A DNA stretch of 64,000 nt from Shewanella gelidii (GCF_014647855.1 NZ_BMPZ01000006.1:1-64000), one strand, 5' to 3'; positions 37,457 through 47,149 are shown, counted from the stretch's first letter. Notes: generated by a model from the sequence alone, not told the origin. Made by a program: numbers and translations.

Positions 37457-38389
37457 ATGAGTGTTATTAAAGATCGACACCTTAAATTAGGTCAACGATC
37501 TACGGCAGAACAGGAAGAAGTGCATGGGCTAGAGAGCATATTACAACGTCAAGATATATGGCGTGGTGGACAAGAGCAGGCGTTATTATCAGCATCAGCC
37601 GGTTATCCAACGGGCTATGCTGAGCTTGATCAACATTTGGCAGAGCAAGGTTGGCCTAAAGTGGGAGTTTGCGAACTATTTCATCACCATTTTGGCCAAG
37701 GGGAAATGAGTATATTTTTACCATTGCTGCGTTCGCTTATTCCTCTCCAAACTGACAAAGGCTTAGGGTTGAGCTCTTCTTTGGCTGGTGGTTGTGACTT
37801 AGTAACTTTTATTGCCCCACCGATGGTTCCATATGCTGTGGAGCTGACAAACGAAGGGATTGATACTTCGCGATTATTGTTGGTTAATACACAAGATAGA
37901 AAAGAGCAGTTATGGGCTTTAGAACAATGTTTAACAAGTGGCTCATGTCCGCTTGTTGTGGTGTGGTTAAACCGTTTATCGACAATAGAGGCAAGACGCC
38001 TGCAACTTGCGTGTGAGAAGGGAAAGTCTTTAGCTATGATTCTGTTGCCTCGACGTTTAGCTGAACAATCTCATCCAGTGGCCTTAAAGATTGCGATCGA
38101 TCCAATGCCTGCCCGCACCGAGGCTGATCTCACGCAGCACGCCCAGAACTTATTGAACTTTGGCCAATCGGTACAAATTTTGAAACGTCGCGGCGGCTGG
38201 CCAACGAAGGCATTCTCATTGCCTTTAGCATCAAAGCGGCTTTTGCTTAATTTAAAGTGGGCTGCTTCTACTCAAAAGTGCCATTCAGCTACCCACTTTC
38301 CTCAGGCAAATTCCTCTGCATCAGAGGTTACAAAAATCCTGCACATAAAGGCGCAACAGCCTTTTAAGAACACAAGGTTTGAGGGCTAA
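37457..38389 (+). CDS. imuA: ImuA, translesion mutagenesis protein (RecA/SulA-like)
   Basis: ImuA acts with ImuB and DnaE2 in SOS-induced error-prone synthesis past lesions. The start is ATG 37457, six bases after GGGAG. The in-frame TTG at 37367 is rejected because it lies inside the promoter. The product has 310 residues. A RecA-like fold is suggested by GYPTGYAELDQHL and PKVGVCELFHHH, but the P-loop is lost (GQGEMS). Residues about 135-230 include LLLVNTQDRKEQLWALEQCL and a conserved WLNRLS, typical of ImuA. The downstream gene begins two bases after the stop. Confidence 0.92.
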   Translation: MSVIKDRHLKLGQRSTAEQEEVHGLESILQRQDIWRGGQEQALLSASAGYPTGYAELDQHLAEQGWPKVGVCELFHHHFGQGEMSIFLPLLRSLIPLQTDKGLGLSSSLAGGCDLVTFIAPPMVPYAVELTNEGIDTSRLLLVNTQDRKEQLWALEQCLTSGSCPLVVVWLNRLSTIEARRLQLACEKGKSLAMILLPRRLAEQSHPVALKIAIDPMPARTEADLTQHAQNLLNFGQSVQILKRRGGWPTKAFSLPLASKRLLLNLKWAASTQKCHSATHFPQANSSASEVTKILHIKAQQPFKNTRFEG

Positions 38390-38391
38390 AT

Positions 38392-40422
38392 ATGCTGTGG
38401 ATGGCGGCCTATTTTCCTAGTTGGACATTGCAATATGTTCATTATCAGTCACAGCTACAAGCTCATGCAGAAAGGGGCCAAGATGATGTTCATGCTGTAC
38501 CTCATCAAAATGATGTGTCAAGGCTGCATGAAAGTAATGAAAGGGCGACCGAGCAAGTTGATGGCGTTCCTCCGTGCATGTCAAAGGCACTTTTTGATCC
38601 AGAGCGTTTGACTGTAGTGGCTTGTGATTCCCGAGCAAGGGCCAGCGGTGTTTGTAGTGGAATGAGTGTGGTGACAGCCGAGGCTCTTGAGTCCAATATC
38701 GTGCTTTATCCATATAGCCAGGATATGAGTCAGCAGGCAAGTGAGTGGTTATGTCAATGGAGCTACAATTACAGTGCGCGGATTGTACCTTTACGGTGCT
38801 CAGTACTGCCCCAACAAGAGTTAAAGCATGGGATCGAGGATTGTCTGCTATTAGAAGTTGGCTCTATGATCCGATTATTTGGTGATTTAGCCACTTTAGT
38901 GCGAGCCTATATGCTGCACAGTCAGCAGTTAGGTTTTGCTATGCAAGTGGCTTTTGGGCACACGCCGATGGCGGCTCAATTGCTCGCTATAAATGCCCCT
39001 GTCAATGTGGAATTGGGTTTAGATAAGACACAATTTTTCCTGCATATTGAGCAAGCGACCACTCTTGAACGTCAGCAGCAACAGCTAAAAAAATTGTCAC
39101 TACAGGCGCTGCCGTTACCGCAAACATTGAAAGTCAGTTTGCAAGCAATGGGACTCGATTTTCTTGAGCAAGTATTGCATTTGCCTCGCCAGGCGTTGGG
39201 TCAAGGAGAGATGCAGCCGCTGCTTCCGTTACTCGCAAAAGTGCAGGGGGATTTACCTGATCCTCAACGTTTCTATGTATTTCAAGATACATATCAACGG
39301 CGCTGTGAACTGCTCTATGATGTTGAGCATCGAGAAGGCTTGATTTTTCCTTTGGTGCGCATGTTTGAAGAGCTCGCTGTATATTTGCGCTCTCGTCAAA
39401 TGGCGGTATTGGCCCTGAGTTTAAAATTCTATTATCGAGAGTGCCACCATTTACCGTTGACTATTGATATTTGCTATCCATTTGCTGAATATCAATCCCA
39501 AGCATTGATGAAGCTATGTCGGTTACAGCTAGAGCGTTTGACCTTGTATGAAGCCGTCATTGCGATTGAGTTACAAGTACGGCAAAGCGTTTCACAGCAA
39601 GCCCAGACAGAAGGTTGCTTAGGTCATACGCACCAAGGGCATTCAAACCAAGGTCAAACAGATGTTAAGGCGCTCATTGCTACGCTACAAGCCCGACTTG
39701 GTCAAGATAAAGTTCAGCAAATTATCACTCATGAACAGCATTTACCCGAAAGTAGTTGGGGTTATGTTAGCCCGAATGAATCCTGTGTATTCGGCCCTCA
39801 CCACGGGAGGCAAAAAGTGGCTGCTAGAGCTCAATTGCAGCAGCAACTATTGCGTTCACAGATTAAGGTCAGTGCTCATGCCTCTGCATTGTTAAATGAG
39901 TTAAAACCGTCTCAGCAAAATGATATTCGACCGTTATTCTTACCCGCTCGCCAGTGCCCAAATATGCCGCCGCTATTGCAGCGAGCCTCAGCAAGCCTTG
40001 CTCACATTGGGATGAGCCCTTATCCAAGAACTGTACCCTATGCAAATGCGGCCAATGATCAGTGGTTTCGGATGAGACCTTTTGCTTCAGATCCTGTGGT
40101 CGTTAAACCGCAAGATCCGTTTGTTTCTGATGTTGTGGATATACGTGAAAAATTACCAGAGCTGAGTTGTCGACCCAACTGGCTTTTGCCACAGCCACAA
40201 CCTATTGAACCAACGAAGGTGCGTTTACTGAAAGGCCCTGAACGTATTGCTTTACCCTGGTGGGTTGAGGTAAAGAAATCGATTAGCAAAACTCAGTCAA
40301 CGACGAGTCAGCTTCAAGAGGTGAGGTGTCGAGATTATTATATTGCAGCTCATCATGACGGGGGGCTTTGCTGGGTATTTAAGATCGATCAGGGGATGTT
40401 TATACAAGGATGGTTTGGTTGA
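38392..40422 (+). CDS. imuB: ImuB, catalytically inactive Y-family polymerase-like protein
   Basis: ImuB is the hub of the cassette: a Y-family-like protein that lacks polymerase activity and is thought to bind the sliding clamp and DnaE2. The product has 676 residues. The N-terminal Y-family core is visible in VVACDSRARASGVCSGMSV, LLLEVGSMIRLFGDL and VAFGHTPMAAQLLA. The catalytic acidic positions are not conserved. The N-terminal region carries an extra polar stretch of about 35 residues rich in His, Glu and Gln (about 28-62) not usual in the family, and a similar one near residue 405. The stop overlaps the dnaE2 start. Confidence 0.93.
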   Translation: MLWMAAYFPSWTLQYVHYQSQLQAHAERGQDDVHAVPHQNDVSRLHESNERATEQVDGVPPCMSKALFDPERLTVVACDSRARASGVCSGMSVVTAEALESNIVLYPYSQDMSQQASEWLCQWSYNYSARIVPLRCSVLPQQELKHGIEDCLLLEVGSMIRLFGDLATLVRAYMLHSQQLGFAMQVAFGHTPMAAQLLAINAPVNVELGLDKTQFFLHIEQATTLERQQQQLKKLSLQALPLPQTLKVSLQAMGLDFLEQVLHLPRQALGQGEMQPLLPLLAKVQGDLPDPQRFYVFQDTYQRRCELLYDVEHREGLIFPLVRMFEELAVYLRSRQMAVLALSLKFYYRECHHLPLTIDICYPFAEYQSQALMKLCRLQLERLTLYEAVIAIELQVRQSVSQQAQTEGCLGHTHQGHSNQGQTDVKALIATLQARLGQDKVQQIITHEQHLPESSWGYVSPNESCVFGPHHGRQKVAARAQLQQQLLRSQIKVSAHASALLNELKPSQQNDIRPLFLPARQCPNMPPLLQRASASLAHIGMSPYPRTVPYANAANDQWFRMRPFASDPVVVKPQDPFVSDVVDIREKLPELSCRPNWLLPQPQPIEPTKVRLLKGPERIALPWWVEVKKSISKTQSTTSQLQEVRCRDYYIAAHHDGGLCWVFKIDQGMFIQGWFG

Positions 40423-43400
40423 TGTATGCCGAATTACATGCGATTTCTAATTACAGTTTCTTACGAGGCGCTTCTCACCCCCAAGAGCTTGTAGAGCAAG
40501 CTGCATCTTTAGGTTACCAAGCGATAGCAATCACTGATGAGTGCTCGTTCGCTGGTGTTGTTAAGGCCCATGAAGCAGCGAAGGGCTGTGAAATTAAGCT
40601 TATTGTGGGGGCTGAATTTCATTTGCAGCAGGGAACGTTTGTGATCCTTGTACCTTGCCGTCGTGCTTATGCCGAATTAAGTCAGTTAATCACACAAAGT
40701 CGACGCAGAGCAAGCAAAGGGAAGTATGCTTTAGAGTTTAGTGAACTGGTAAAGCAGTTGAATCATTGCTTTGTGCTTTGGTGTCCCGCTCCTCTGGTTG
40801 CAAGTCGTGACGGGGAGGTTGAGTTGACACGCTATATTGAACATACAGAAGCTTTAGCAAAGGTCTTACAAAAATCTTTTCAACAGCGGTTATTTCTCTT
40901 AATTGAGCGCCGTTTATTGGCCGATGAAGGCTTGCAAATCCCGGTATGGCAAGCTTTATCTGACAGAGTCAATATTCGCTGTGTTGCTGCGGGTGATGTC
41001 TGTATGCATCATGCTGCACGAAAACCACTTCATGATATTTTGAGCTGTATTCGTCAAGGAATTTCAATCGATAAAGCGGGTGATAAGTTGCTTGCTAATG
41101 CCGAGAAATCTCTAAAACCGGTTCCTGCAATCGTTAAACGTTATCCAGCTTCCTGGCTTGAAACGGGTATAGAAATAGCCAATCGTTGTCACTTCAATTT
41201 GGATGAGTTGCGCTATGAGTACCCAAGTGAAATTTCCCCCCCTGGCATCAGTGCAATCGATTACCTTGCTCAAGAAGTCGAAAAGGGGGCTGCGAAGCGT
41301 TTTGCAAGTCTAGTTCCTCCTAAGGTTAAAGAGCAATATGTAAAAGAGCTCAAATTGATAGAAGAATTACAATATGAGTATTTCTTTCTAACCATTTATG
41401 ACATTGTTTGCTTTGCTAAATCACAACAGATTTTACATCAAGGTAGAGGCTCTGCTGCCAATTCTGTCGTTTGCTATTGTCTTGGAATTACAGAGGTGGA
41501 TCCGACGAAGATCAACATGTTGTTTGAGCGGTTTATTTCGAAAGAGCGCAATGAGCCTCCGGATATTGATGTTGATTTTGAGAACGAAAGACGAGAAGAG
41601 GTCATTCAATATATTTTTCGCAAATATGGCCGAGAACGGGCTGCATTAGCTGCGACGGTCATAACCTATCGTTTTAAGAGTGCGATGGCTGATGTCGGGA
41701 AAGCTTTAGGGATTGAACCTGCGTTATTACAGCGTATGGTTCATGGTGTCGATCGTCGCGATCCCGCCCAAGACTGGCAACAACAATTACAGCAGCAAGA
41801 GCTAATACCACAGCAAGGGGCTGGGCAATACTTATTGCCTTTGGTCAAAACGATCATTGGGTTTCCACGGCATTTATCTCAGCATGTAGGCGGTTTTATT
41901 ATTTCTGCTGGACCTTTATCAGAGCTTGTTCCCATTGAAAACGCTAGCATGCCAGAACGAACAGTAATCCAATGGGATAAAGATGATTTGGAGGCTTTAG
42001 GCCTATTGAAAGTGGACGTTTTAGCATTAGGCATGTTAACCGCAATTCGTAAGTGTTTTCATTATTTAAGCACGAAAGATCGACCTTTTGAGATGGCACA
42101 GATTGAGTGGGAACAGGCTGAAGTTTATCAAATGCTTCAGCAAGCAGATGCCGTCGGGGTGTTTCAAGTTGAGTCTAGAGCACAGATGTCTATGCTGCCT
42201 AGGTTAAGGCCACAGAATTATTATGATTTAGTTGTACAAATAGCAATTGTACGACCAGGCCCCATTCAAGGGGATATGGTTCATCCTTATTTACGCCGGC
42301 GTCATGGAATTGAGCCTGTCAATTATCCAAGCCAAGAGGTTGAAGCTGTTTTAGCGAGAACATTAGGCGTACCGATTTTTCAAGAGCAGGTGATTCAATT
42401 AGCCATGGTCGCCGCAGGGTTTAGTGGCGGCGAGGCAGATCAATTACGACGAGCGATGGCAAGTTGGAAGCGAACAGGTGAACTCGAGCAATTTGAACGT
42501 AAGCTACTTGAAGGCATGGCTCACAGGGGATATACCGTAGATTTTGCAAAGCAAATTTACCAACAAATTAGAGGATTTGGAGAGTATGGCTTTCCTGAAT
42601 CTCACTCGGCAAGTTTTGCACTTCTTGCATATGTTTCAGCTTATTTGAAGTACCACCATCCTGCTCAATTTTGTTGTGCTTTATTGAATAGTCAGCCAAT
42701 GGGATTTTATAGTCCATCTCAGTTGGTTCAAGATGCGGCAAGGCATAAAGTACAAATATTGCCAGTCTGTATCAATCAGAGTGTATGGGAGCATACTTGT
42801 AACGCTCAGGATAACTGGGTCCAGCTGGGCTTTCGACTAATTAAAGGATTCAGTCAACAAAGTGTAGAAAAAATTATTGCAGCTCGGGGTGCACAAGGTT
42901 TCTGCTCCATGGATTCTCTGTATAAAGTCGGCATACCGGTTCATGAATTGAATTTATTGGCTAGTGCAAATGCGCTGACCGCAATCGCAGGGGATAGACA
43001 TCAGGCGAGATGGAAGGTCTCTGCGTATCAACCGAGCTTGCCCTTATTTGACATGGTGTCAGAGCTACAGCCGAACTCTCATTCTCCTGTGGAAGTGAGT
43101 TTGCCCACTCCAAGTGGCGTTGCTGAAATGCAAGCTGATTACCGTACTTTAGGTTTGACTCTTGGGCAGCACCCCATAGCAATACTTCGCTGTAAATTGG
43201 GCTTAATCGCATCTCCAACATGGCAGCAAAGTTTATTTTTGAGCAGTACAACCGCGGCTCAATTACAGCAATGTCAGCATGGCCAGTTGGTGACAGTTGC
43301 TGGTGTGGTGGTTGGGCGTCAACGCCCAGGTACTGCAAGTGGTGTGACATTTGTGACTTTAGAGGATGAAACAGGCAATACTAATCTGGTGATTTGGTCA

Positions 43401-43565
43401 GCTACAGCAAGTGCGCAAAGAAAACCCTATTTGCTATCAAAAGTATTGATGGCAAAGGGGGTCGTTGAGCACGCGGACAATGTGGTGCATGTAGTTGCAG
43501 GTAAACTCTTTGACATGAGTGCTGAGATGAATCATTTAGATGTGAAATCTAGAGACTTTCAGTAG
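40422..43565 (+). CDS. dnaE2: Error-prone DNA polymerase DnaE2
   Basis: DnaE2 is a C-family polymerase that carries out mutagenic translesion synthesis. I place the start at ATG 40422 (MYAELHAISNYSFLRGAS), which overlaps the imuB stop as TGATG. A start at 40410 is also possible. The product has 1047 residues. The PHP domain opens the protein, and the palm contains PPDIDVDFENERREEV with the catalytic Asp residues. GRGSAANSVVCYCLGIT and FPESHSASFALLAY are conserved. The C-terminal OB-fold contains GVVVGRQRPGTASGVTFVTLED. DnaE2 is expected to be SOS-induced through the shared promoter. Confidence 0.95.
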   Translation: MYAELHAISNYSFLRGASHPQELVEQAASLGYQAIAITDECSFAGVVKAHEAAKGCEIKLIVGAEFHLQQGTFVILVPCRRAYAELSQLITQSRRRASKGKYALEFSELVKQLNHCFVLWCPAPLVASRDGEVELTRYIEHTEALAKVLQKSFQQRLFLLIERRLLADEGLQIPVWQALSDRVNIRCVAAGDVCMHHAARKPLHDILSCIRQGISIDKAGDKLLANAEKSLKPVPAIVKRYPASWLETGIEIANRCHFNLDELRYEYPSEISPPGISAIDYLAQEVEKGAAKRFASLVPPKVKEQYVKELKLIEELQYEYFFLTIYDIVCFAKSQQILHQGRGSAANSVVCYCLGITEVDPTKINMLFERFISKERNEPPDIDVDFENERREEVIQYIFRKYGRERAALAATVITYRFKSAMADVGKALGIEPALLQRMVHGVDRRDPAQDWQQQLQQQELIPQQGAGQYLLPLVKTIIGFPRHLSQHVGGFIISAGPLSELVPIENASMPERTVIQWDKDDLEALGLLKVDVLALGMLTAIRKCFHYLSTKDRPFEMAQIEWEQAEVYQMLQQADAVGVFQVESRAQMSMLPRLRPQNYYDLVVQIAIVRPGPIQGDMVHPYLRRRHGIEPVNYPSQEVEAVLARTLGVPIFQEQVIQLAMVAAGFSGGEADQLRRAMASWKRTGELEQFERKLLEGMAHRGYTVDFAKQIYQQIRGFGEYGFPESHSASFALLAYVSAYLKYHHPAQFCCALLNSQPMGFYSPSQLVQDAARHKVQILPVCINQSVWEHTCNAQDNWVQLGFRLIKGFSQQSVEKIIAARGAQGFCSMDSLYKVGIPVHELNLLASANALTAIAGDRHQARWKVSAYQPSLPLFDMVSELQPNSHSPVEVSLPTPSGVAEMQADYRTLGLTLGQHPIAILRCKLGLIASPTWQQSLFLSSTTAAQLQQCQHGQLVTVAGVVVGRQRPGTASGVTFVTLEDETGNTNLVIWSATASAQRKPYLLSKVLMAKGVVEHADNVVHVVAGKLFDMSAEMNHLDVKSRDFQ

Positions 43566-43700
43566 GCATTTATCTCATAAAATCAGATAGGCACAAACTG
43601 CTGTTTATATTGGGAACAGTTTGAATAAAAGTACATACTTATGAGCAATAAATGGCTTAAATACAAAGAATGATGCACATATGTTGGAGAGTATTCCTGT

Positions 43701-43706
43701 TATAAT
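43701..43706 (+). promoter_or_regulatory. -10 element before the DTW-domain gene
   Basis: A perfect TATAAT lies 16 bases before ATG 43722. No convincing -35 was found. If used, the leader would be very short, which favours a start at ATG 43752. Confidence 0.45.
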
Positions 43707-43721
43707 TCTGCCATTGCCTTA

Positions 43722-44258
43722 ATGATGACTGAATTACAACGTTTGATATCGATGAAGATCATTCTACTAACCCATGAAAGAGAGCTCACCAGAAAAACCA
43801 ATACCGGTCAGTTAGCTTTAAATCTTTTTCCTGAGATTTGCACAAGATTGATCTGGTCAAGGGTTGAGCCGGATAATGCGCTGTTAGCGTTAATCGCGAA
43901 AGGGCAGGCAAAGTTACTGTTTCCAAGTGCAAACTCTGCCGGTGATGTTCAGTATTTGGAGAGTCAGCGGGGAATGGCTGCTAAAGAGATCGTCGATGGT
44001 ACTTTGCCAGACTGGATTATTATCTTAGATGCGACCTGGCAAGAAGCTAAAAAAATGTATCGGCAGAGTGACTATTTAAAAAATGCGCCGACCATTGCTT
44101 TAAAAGCGTCTAAGGCATCACAATATACCCTACGAAGAAATCAGCTTGATAATGGTTTATGTACAGCTGAATGTGTAGCGACGTTACTAGAGCAGAATAA
44201 CCAACACGATCAAGCTGAATTACTCATGCAAAGTTTGATTGAGCATTGCCAATTTTGA
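43722..44258 (+). CDS. DTW-domain protein, TapT-like, lacking the N-terminal zinc region
   Basis: DTW-domain enzymes such as E. coli TapT (YfiP) transfer an aminocarboxypropyl group to a tRNA uridine (acp3U). The 178-residue protein matches TapT from its middle on: NTGQLALNLFPE, WSRVEPDNALL, the signature ILDATWQEAKKM (DATW), and LDNGLCTAECVATLL. It lacks the N-terminal cysteine-rich zinc-binding segment of TapT. Upstream the frame stays open only to 43674 and holds no start codon, so the short form appears real. ATG 43722 or the internal ATG 43752 may be used. Confidence 0.8.
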   Translation: MMTELQRLISMKIILLTHERELTRKTNTGQLALNLFPEICTRLIWSRVEPDNALLALIAKGQAKLLFPSANSAGDVQYLESQRGMAAKEIVDGTLPDWIIILDATWQEAKKMYRQSDYLKNAPTIALKASKASQYTLRRNQLDNGLCTAECVATLLEQNNQHDQAELLMQSLIEHCQF

Positions 44259-44308
44259 CGTCATTTCTTGATATGCAAAAGATCAACTTGCTACCAATAG
44301 AGTTCAAG

Positions 44309-44995
44309 TTATAGCACTGCAAGATAAATGCAAAAAAAGTGGCAAAAAGCGCCTCCGAGTACAAATAGGTGCCAAATTGCATGATTGTAGGGGATCTTTT
44401 TTCCAACGTAGAAAATAATACCAAGACTGTATAGTAATCCACCACTAAGTAATAAGTTAAACCCCAGTTGATTTAGTGATGTAACGAGATCATCCACCAC
44501 GAACATACAAAGCCAACCCATCAACAGGTACAGACTTAAACTTAGCCATTGGAAACGACCAGTGAAAAATACCTTGAAGATGATTCCGCCTAGCGCGAGA
44601 AGCCAAATTGAAATTAATACCCAATTGACATCTGCATGTTGCAAGCTAATTAAAACGAGTGGCGTATAGGTTCCCGCGATGAGTAGGAAAATAGCGCAAT
44701 GATCCGCAACTTTGAGTTGTTTTTTTAAATAGGGCGACTGAACACCATGGTAGAGCGTTGAACACAGAAATAGCAGAATTATACTTGCACCATAAAGGGT
44801 GACGCCTGTTATCTGAATGCTTGATAATTGAGGCCACCCTTTAGTGAGCATTGCGATTAAACCAATGACCCCCATTACAGTGCCAAGTGCATGGGTCAAG
44901 GTATTTGCCAGCTCTTCTTTTAGGCTGTATTTTGCGGTGTTATATACAGGCGCTTCTGTTTTTTCAGCTAGTTGCGCATTCATACTTGGATGCAT
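44309..44995 (-). CDS. trhA: Hemolysin III / PAQR-family membrane protein TrhA
   Basis: Members of this family are seven-helix membrane proteins linked to membrane homeostasis; the hemolysin name is historical. The 228-residue protein shows the family features SLKEELANTLTHALGTVMGV near the N-terminus, a conserved Ser-His pair in CSTLYHG, DHCAIFLLIAGTYTPLVL in the middle, and HAIWHLFVLGGAFCHF at the end with the metal-binding His residues. It is convergent with the DTW gene. Confidence 0.93.
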   Translation of the reverse strand: MHPSMNAQLAEKTEAPVYNTAKYSLKEELANTLTHALGTVMGVIGLIAMLTKGWPQLSSIQITGVTLYGASIILLFLCSTLYHGVQSPYLKKQLKVADHCAIFLLIAGTYTPLVLISLQHADVNWVLISIWLLALGGIIFKVFFTGRFQWLSLSLYLLMGWLCMFVVDDLVTSLNQLGFNLLLSGGLLYSLGIIFYVGKKIPYNHAIWHLFVLGGAFCHFFCIYLAVL

Positions 44996-45450
44996 TCAAA
45001 TGCTCTTTATAAAAATTAGAGTAAGCATACTAACATCGTTTAAATACAAAAGCCATTCAGCGTACGCGTGTTAGCTGTTATTATTTTTGTTCTTCTGTTT
45101 TAAGTTTCGTCAAAGGCCAATTGATATTGTGTGCCATTACATTGGAGTCTTCTTGGGCTGGATGCTAAGGTTTTATTTGGTAGTACCCAAAGGTTTGGGA
45201 TTCTCTGCTGCTGACTACGGCATGTTTATTTTGAAACTGCTTATTCAGGTATTAGAGCAAGAGTCAATATTCTTTGTTGCTGCGTCTATTTCGAAGCTAT
45301 CGAGCTAAGCCTTGAAAGTTTGAGCTAATGTTAACATGCCGCTTCAAAGGGTTACGGTAACTGACAAACCTATTTAGCATTACTGTACTTTTTAGCACTT
45401 TTGTTCGATAATTAGCCTAAATGCATCCACATGTTTAGTGCAGGTGAGTT
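44996..45450. other. Gene-free stretch
   Basis: No supported gene. A TTG-initiated frame at 45087-45308 has no ribosome binding site and reads as non-coding. The end carries CAGGTGAG, the ribosome binding site of the next gene. Confidence 0.5.
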
Positions 45451-45705
45451 ATGGAAATTTCAGGTTCGCAAGGCCTACAAAATGCTCAAGCAGGATTAAC
45501 TCAAGCGACAGTTGATGTTGCTAGGCCAACCCAGGCACCACAAGGTCAAACACTTGAGGCAGAAAGCGGTAGACCTGTAGAGCAAGCTGATAAAACAGAG
45601 GCTTTGGTATCCGCTATTGAATCAAGTCAGCAAGGGCAGGCTGCCGCAGAAGTTGTTGAAGCTGGCTCAGAAGCGATTGGTAGTATTATCAATATTGAAG
45701 CTTAA
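45451..45705 (+). CDS. Mini flagellar-rod-like protein
   Basis: This encodes 84 residues. The N-terminal part SGSQGLQNAQAGLTQATVDV resembles the start of flagellar rod and hook proteins. The C-terminal part ALVSAIESSQQGQAAAEVV, followed by a segment ending in IGSIINI, resembles the C-terminal segment of the same proteins. The two motifs sit next to each other with only about 20 residues between, without the large middle domains of FlgG, FlgE and the like. Small proteins of this design occur in other proteobacteria with no known function. There is no signal peptide. A SprA-type metallopeptidase gene follows about 180 bases downstream. Confidence 0.7.
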   Translation: MEISGSQGLQNAQAGLTQATVDVARPTQAPQGQTLEAESGRPVEQADKTEALVSAIESSQQGQAAAEVVEAGSEAIGSIINIEA

Positions 45706-45883
45706 TGATTTTCAAGCTGATATAGCCTCCACCGTGTGAGGACTTTGATTTAAAAATCGCACTCAACCTTAAGAACAAGAGTCGCTCTCCGATAGGCTAG
45801 TGAGATTGACGCTGTAACCTAGATTTGATTGTGCGTACTTGATAGATAGGTAACAGTTAAAAGGTAATAGGTAGATTGGTGTT

Positions 45884-47149
45884 ATGTTAATACAATCTTC
45901 TCAACATACGCCTTTAGCGGCAGATAAAGCTAAAACGAGTGTAACGCCGACAACGTCTTCTAATGGTGGCGTTGCGGCGCGGTCATTAGAAGCGGTGGTT
46001 GTACCGGTTTCTAACGCACCTTCAAGCCTTAATTCTGCAAAAATGTCGCCTGCGACGCCTCCAATTTCTTCCACATTTGATTCTCCGCCTTCGGGTACTC
46101 ATCAACATTCTCAAGCACTGTTTAGCTTATCTACTGGGCCAATATCTGTGACTGGCCTTTTGAATTCATCCTCTCATATAGATTTAAGCGTTCCAGGAGT
46201 TTCTGGGCAGGTAAATATCATAGATTTTGCTGGGAGAGATGGTTTTTCCATTGATTCTGCTGATCGTACCAGTGTCTCTCATAGGATTGGGCCTCAGCCA
46301 TATTTGGACCCACAAAGTCGAGTTCAATCCGTTGCTTCAATCGATGATGCTGCGCAGCAGAGCTCCGCTGTGTCCCAACAAGACCCCGAAGCTGTCGAAC
46401 CATCAGAGCAACCTAATCCTGTGCTCGCAGAAGAACAAACTGCAGATCCCGATCAAGCTGAGCAAGCTCAACAATTCATTGAAACCAAAGCTCTCGATGC
46501 GCTAAAGCGCAGAGATACTCTCGTGCGGAGTCATGAACATGCCCATGCCACCGTTGGTGGGCAATATGCTCAGAGCCCGAGTTTTGAGTTCCAACTGGGG
46601 AGCGATGGCCAACGCTATGCTGTAAGTGGTGAAGTTCAAATTGATGTCAGTGAGGTTGCAGGAAATCCCTTGGCAACGATTGCCAAAATGAAACAAGTTT
46701 ATGCCGCGGCGATGGCTCCGGTTGATCCTTCATCAGCTGATTTACAAGTCGCTGCTGAAGCACTGAATAAAATTAATGCTGCGAAACAACAACTCACTCA
46801 GGAACGATTGAACCAAGCGCCTGACATTGATGATTTCGATGTTTTTATTGATGCTCAAGCTATTATTGATGGGGTGCAACTTTCAAAAGTCCCTAGAAAC
46901 GGCATTGAAGGGCAAGTCGACGAAGTGGGTCATGTATCGCCATATCAGCCTGATTCGGGATCTGTGATATCAACAACCATTGAGCGAATCAATAAGTCAG
47001 TCACGATATCTGATGCTATGGGTAATACATCGAATCAACTTAATCCAAATCGCCAATCTGATTTCGGTCAAAGTATAGATAAAGCTACACTTGCAAAGCG
47101 CTATATGCCTGAACAAACCAGCAGTCAATCATTAACATTTATGGTTTAG
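45884..47149 (+). CDS. SprA-related putative metallopeptidase
   Basis: This encodes 421 residues. The C-terminal half holds the SprA-related (PF12118-type) domain: the zincin motif HEHAH at 217-221, then ATVGGQYAQSPSFEFQLGSD and YAVSGEVQIDVSEVAGNPLA, and a conserved Ala-Pro region (AMAPVDPSSADLQVAAEA). The N-terminal 195 residues are low-complexity, rich in Ser, Pro, Gln and Glu, without a signal peptide. Family members are predicted zinc peptidases with unknown substrates. The last bases overlap the end of the convergent LysR gene. Confidence 0.85.
   Translation: MLIQSSQHTPLAADKAKTSVTPTTSSNGGVAARSLEAVVVPVSNAPSSLNSAKMSPATPPISSTFDSPPSGTHQHSQALFSLSTGPISVTGLLNSSSHIDLSVPGVSGQVNIIDFAGRDGFSIDSADRTSVSHRIGPQPYLDPQSRVQSVASIDDAAQQSSAVSQQDPEAVEPSEQPNPVLAEEQTADPDQAEQAQQFIETKALDALKRRDTLVRSHEHAHATVGGQYAQSPSFEFQLGSDGQRYAVSGEVQIDVSEVAGNPLATIAKMKQVYAAAMAPVDPSSADLQVAAEALNKINAAKQQLTQERLNQAPDIDDFDVFIDAQAIIDGVQLSKVPRNGIEGQVDEVGHVSPYQPDSGSVISTTIERINKSVTISDAMGNTSNQLNPNRQSDFGQSIDKATLAKRYMPEQTSSQSLTFMV

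Noticed and set aside
45087..45308. TTG-initiated frame of 73 codons
   Set aside because: No ribosome binding site and no codon or motif support.
45380..45425. TTCGATAA resembling a sigma-28 -10 before the rod-like gene
   Set aside because: The -35 half is absent at the right spacing, so flagellar sigma control is not supported.
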